This document shows positions 34,184-34,273 of a stretch of 34,273 bases of DNA, piece after piece (the stretch's first letter is position 1; each line of letters begins with the position of its first letter). The notes under the pieces were generated by a model. The model searched no databases. It was not told the origin of the DNA and worked only from the letters and a program-made list of their open reading frames with translations. The stretch is from Caulobacteraceae bacterium (GTDB taxonomy: Bacteria; Pseudomonadota; Alphaproteobacteria; Caulobacterales; Caulobacteraceae). The stretch spans positions 1 through 34,273 of the forward strand of contig JANYFU010000043.1 in the NCBI GenBank assembly GCA_025359665.1. Direction: 5' to 3'. The position numbers and the translations under genes were made by a program.

Positions 34184-34273
34184 CAACGTGTCCCGAGTTT
34201 GCGGCGCAGGCCCAGCCAAGCGCCCAATAAAAAGCCGCCACCAAGAACCGTCCTGGCCGGCGGCGCGAAACGA
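34183..34273 (-). CDS. 3' end of an upstream CDS (C-terminal 29 aa visible)
   Basis: Open frame from the window edge: [29 protein letters not shown], hydrophobic then basic; stop overlaps the tig ATG (TGATG). Confidence 0.4.
   Translation of the reverse strand, partial: RFAPPARTVLGGGFLLGAWLGLRRKLGTR

Overview
GC-rich alphaproteobacterial chromosomal segment, most consistent with Caulobacterales (Caulobacter/Phenylobacterium-like). This is inferred from gene content and order, not from a database search. Nearly all of it is conserved housekeeping DNA. From left to right: a proS fragment, DUF1467, methylmalonyl-CoA epimerase, RNase J, coaX and birA (all minus strand); a DUF885 peptidase with a divergent AraC regulator; a complete 14-gene complex I (nuoA-N) operon on the minus strand carrying two extra small ORFs; tRNA-Asp; an exported cyclophilin-like protein; an EthD + MBL-hydrolase pair (plus strand); tRNA-Val; lon; a malonyl-CoA synthetase (matB-like); clpX; a cicA-like HAD phosphatase plus a coupled 85-aa protein (plus strand); clpP; tig; and the 3' tip of one more CDS. 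I found no CRISPR array, prophage, transposase, or clear defence or biosynthetic system. The best leads are small: a GTGA-coupled predicted lipoprotein between nuoH and nuoI, a two-TM ORF between nuoE and nuoF, a heat-shock-like promoter with an overlapping perfect dyad upstream of lon, and accessory genes inserted into the clpX-lon and nuoN-birA neighbourhoods.
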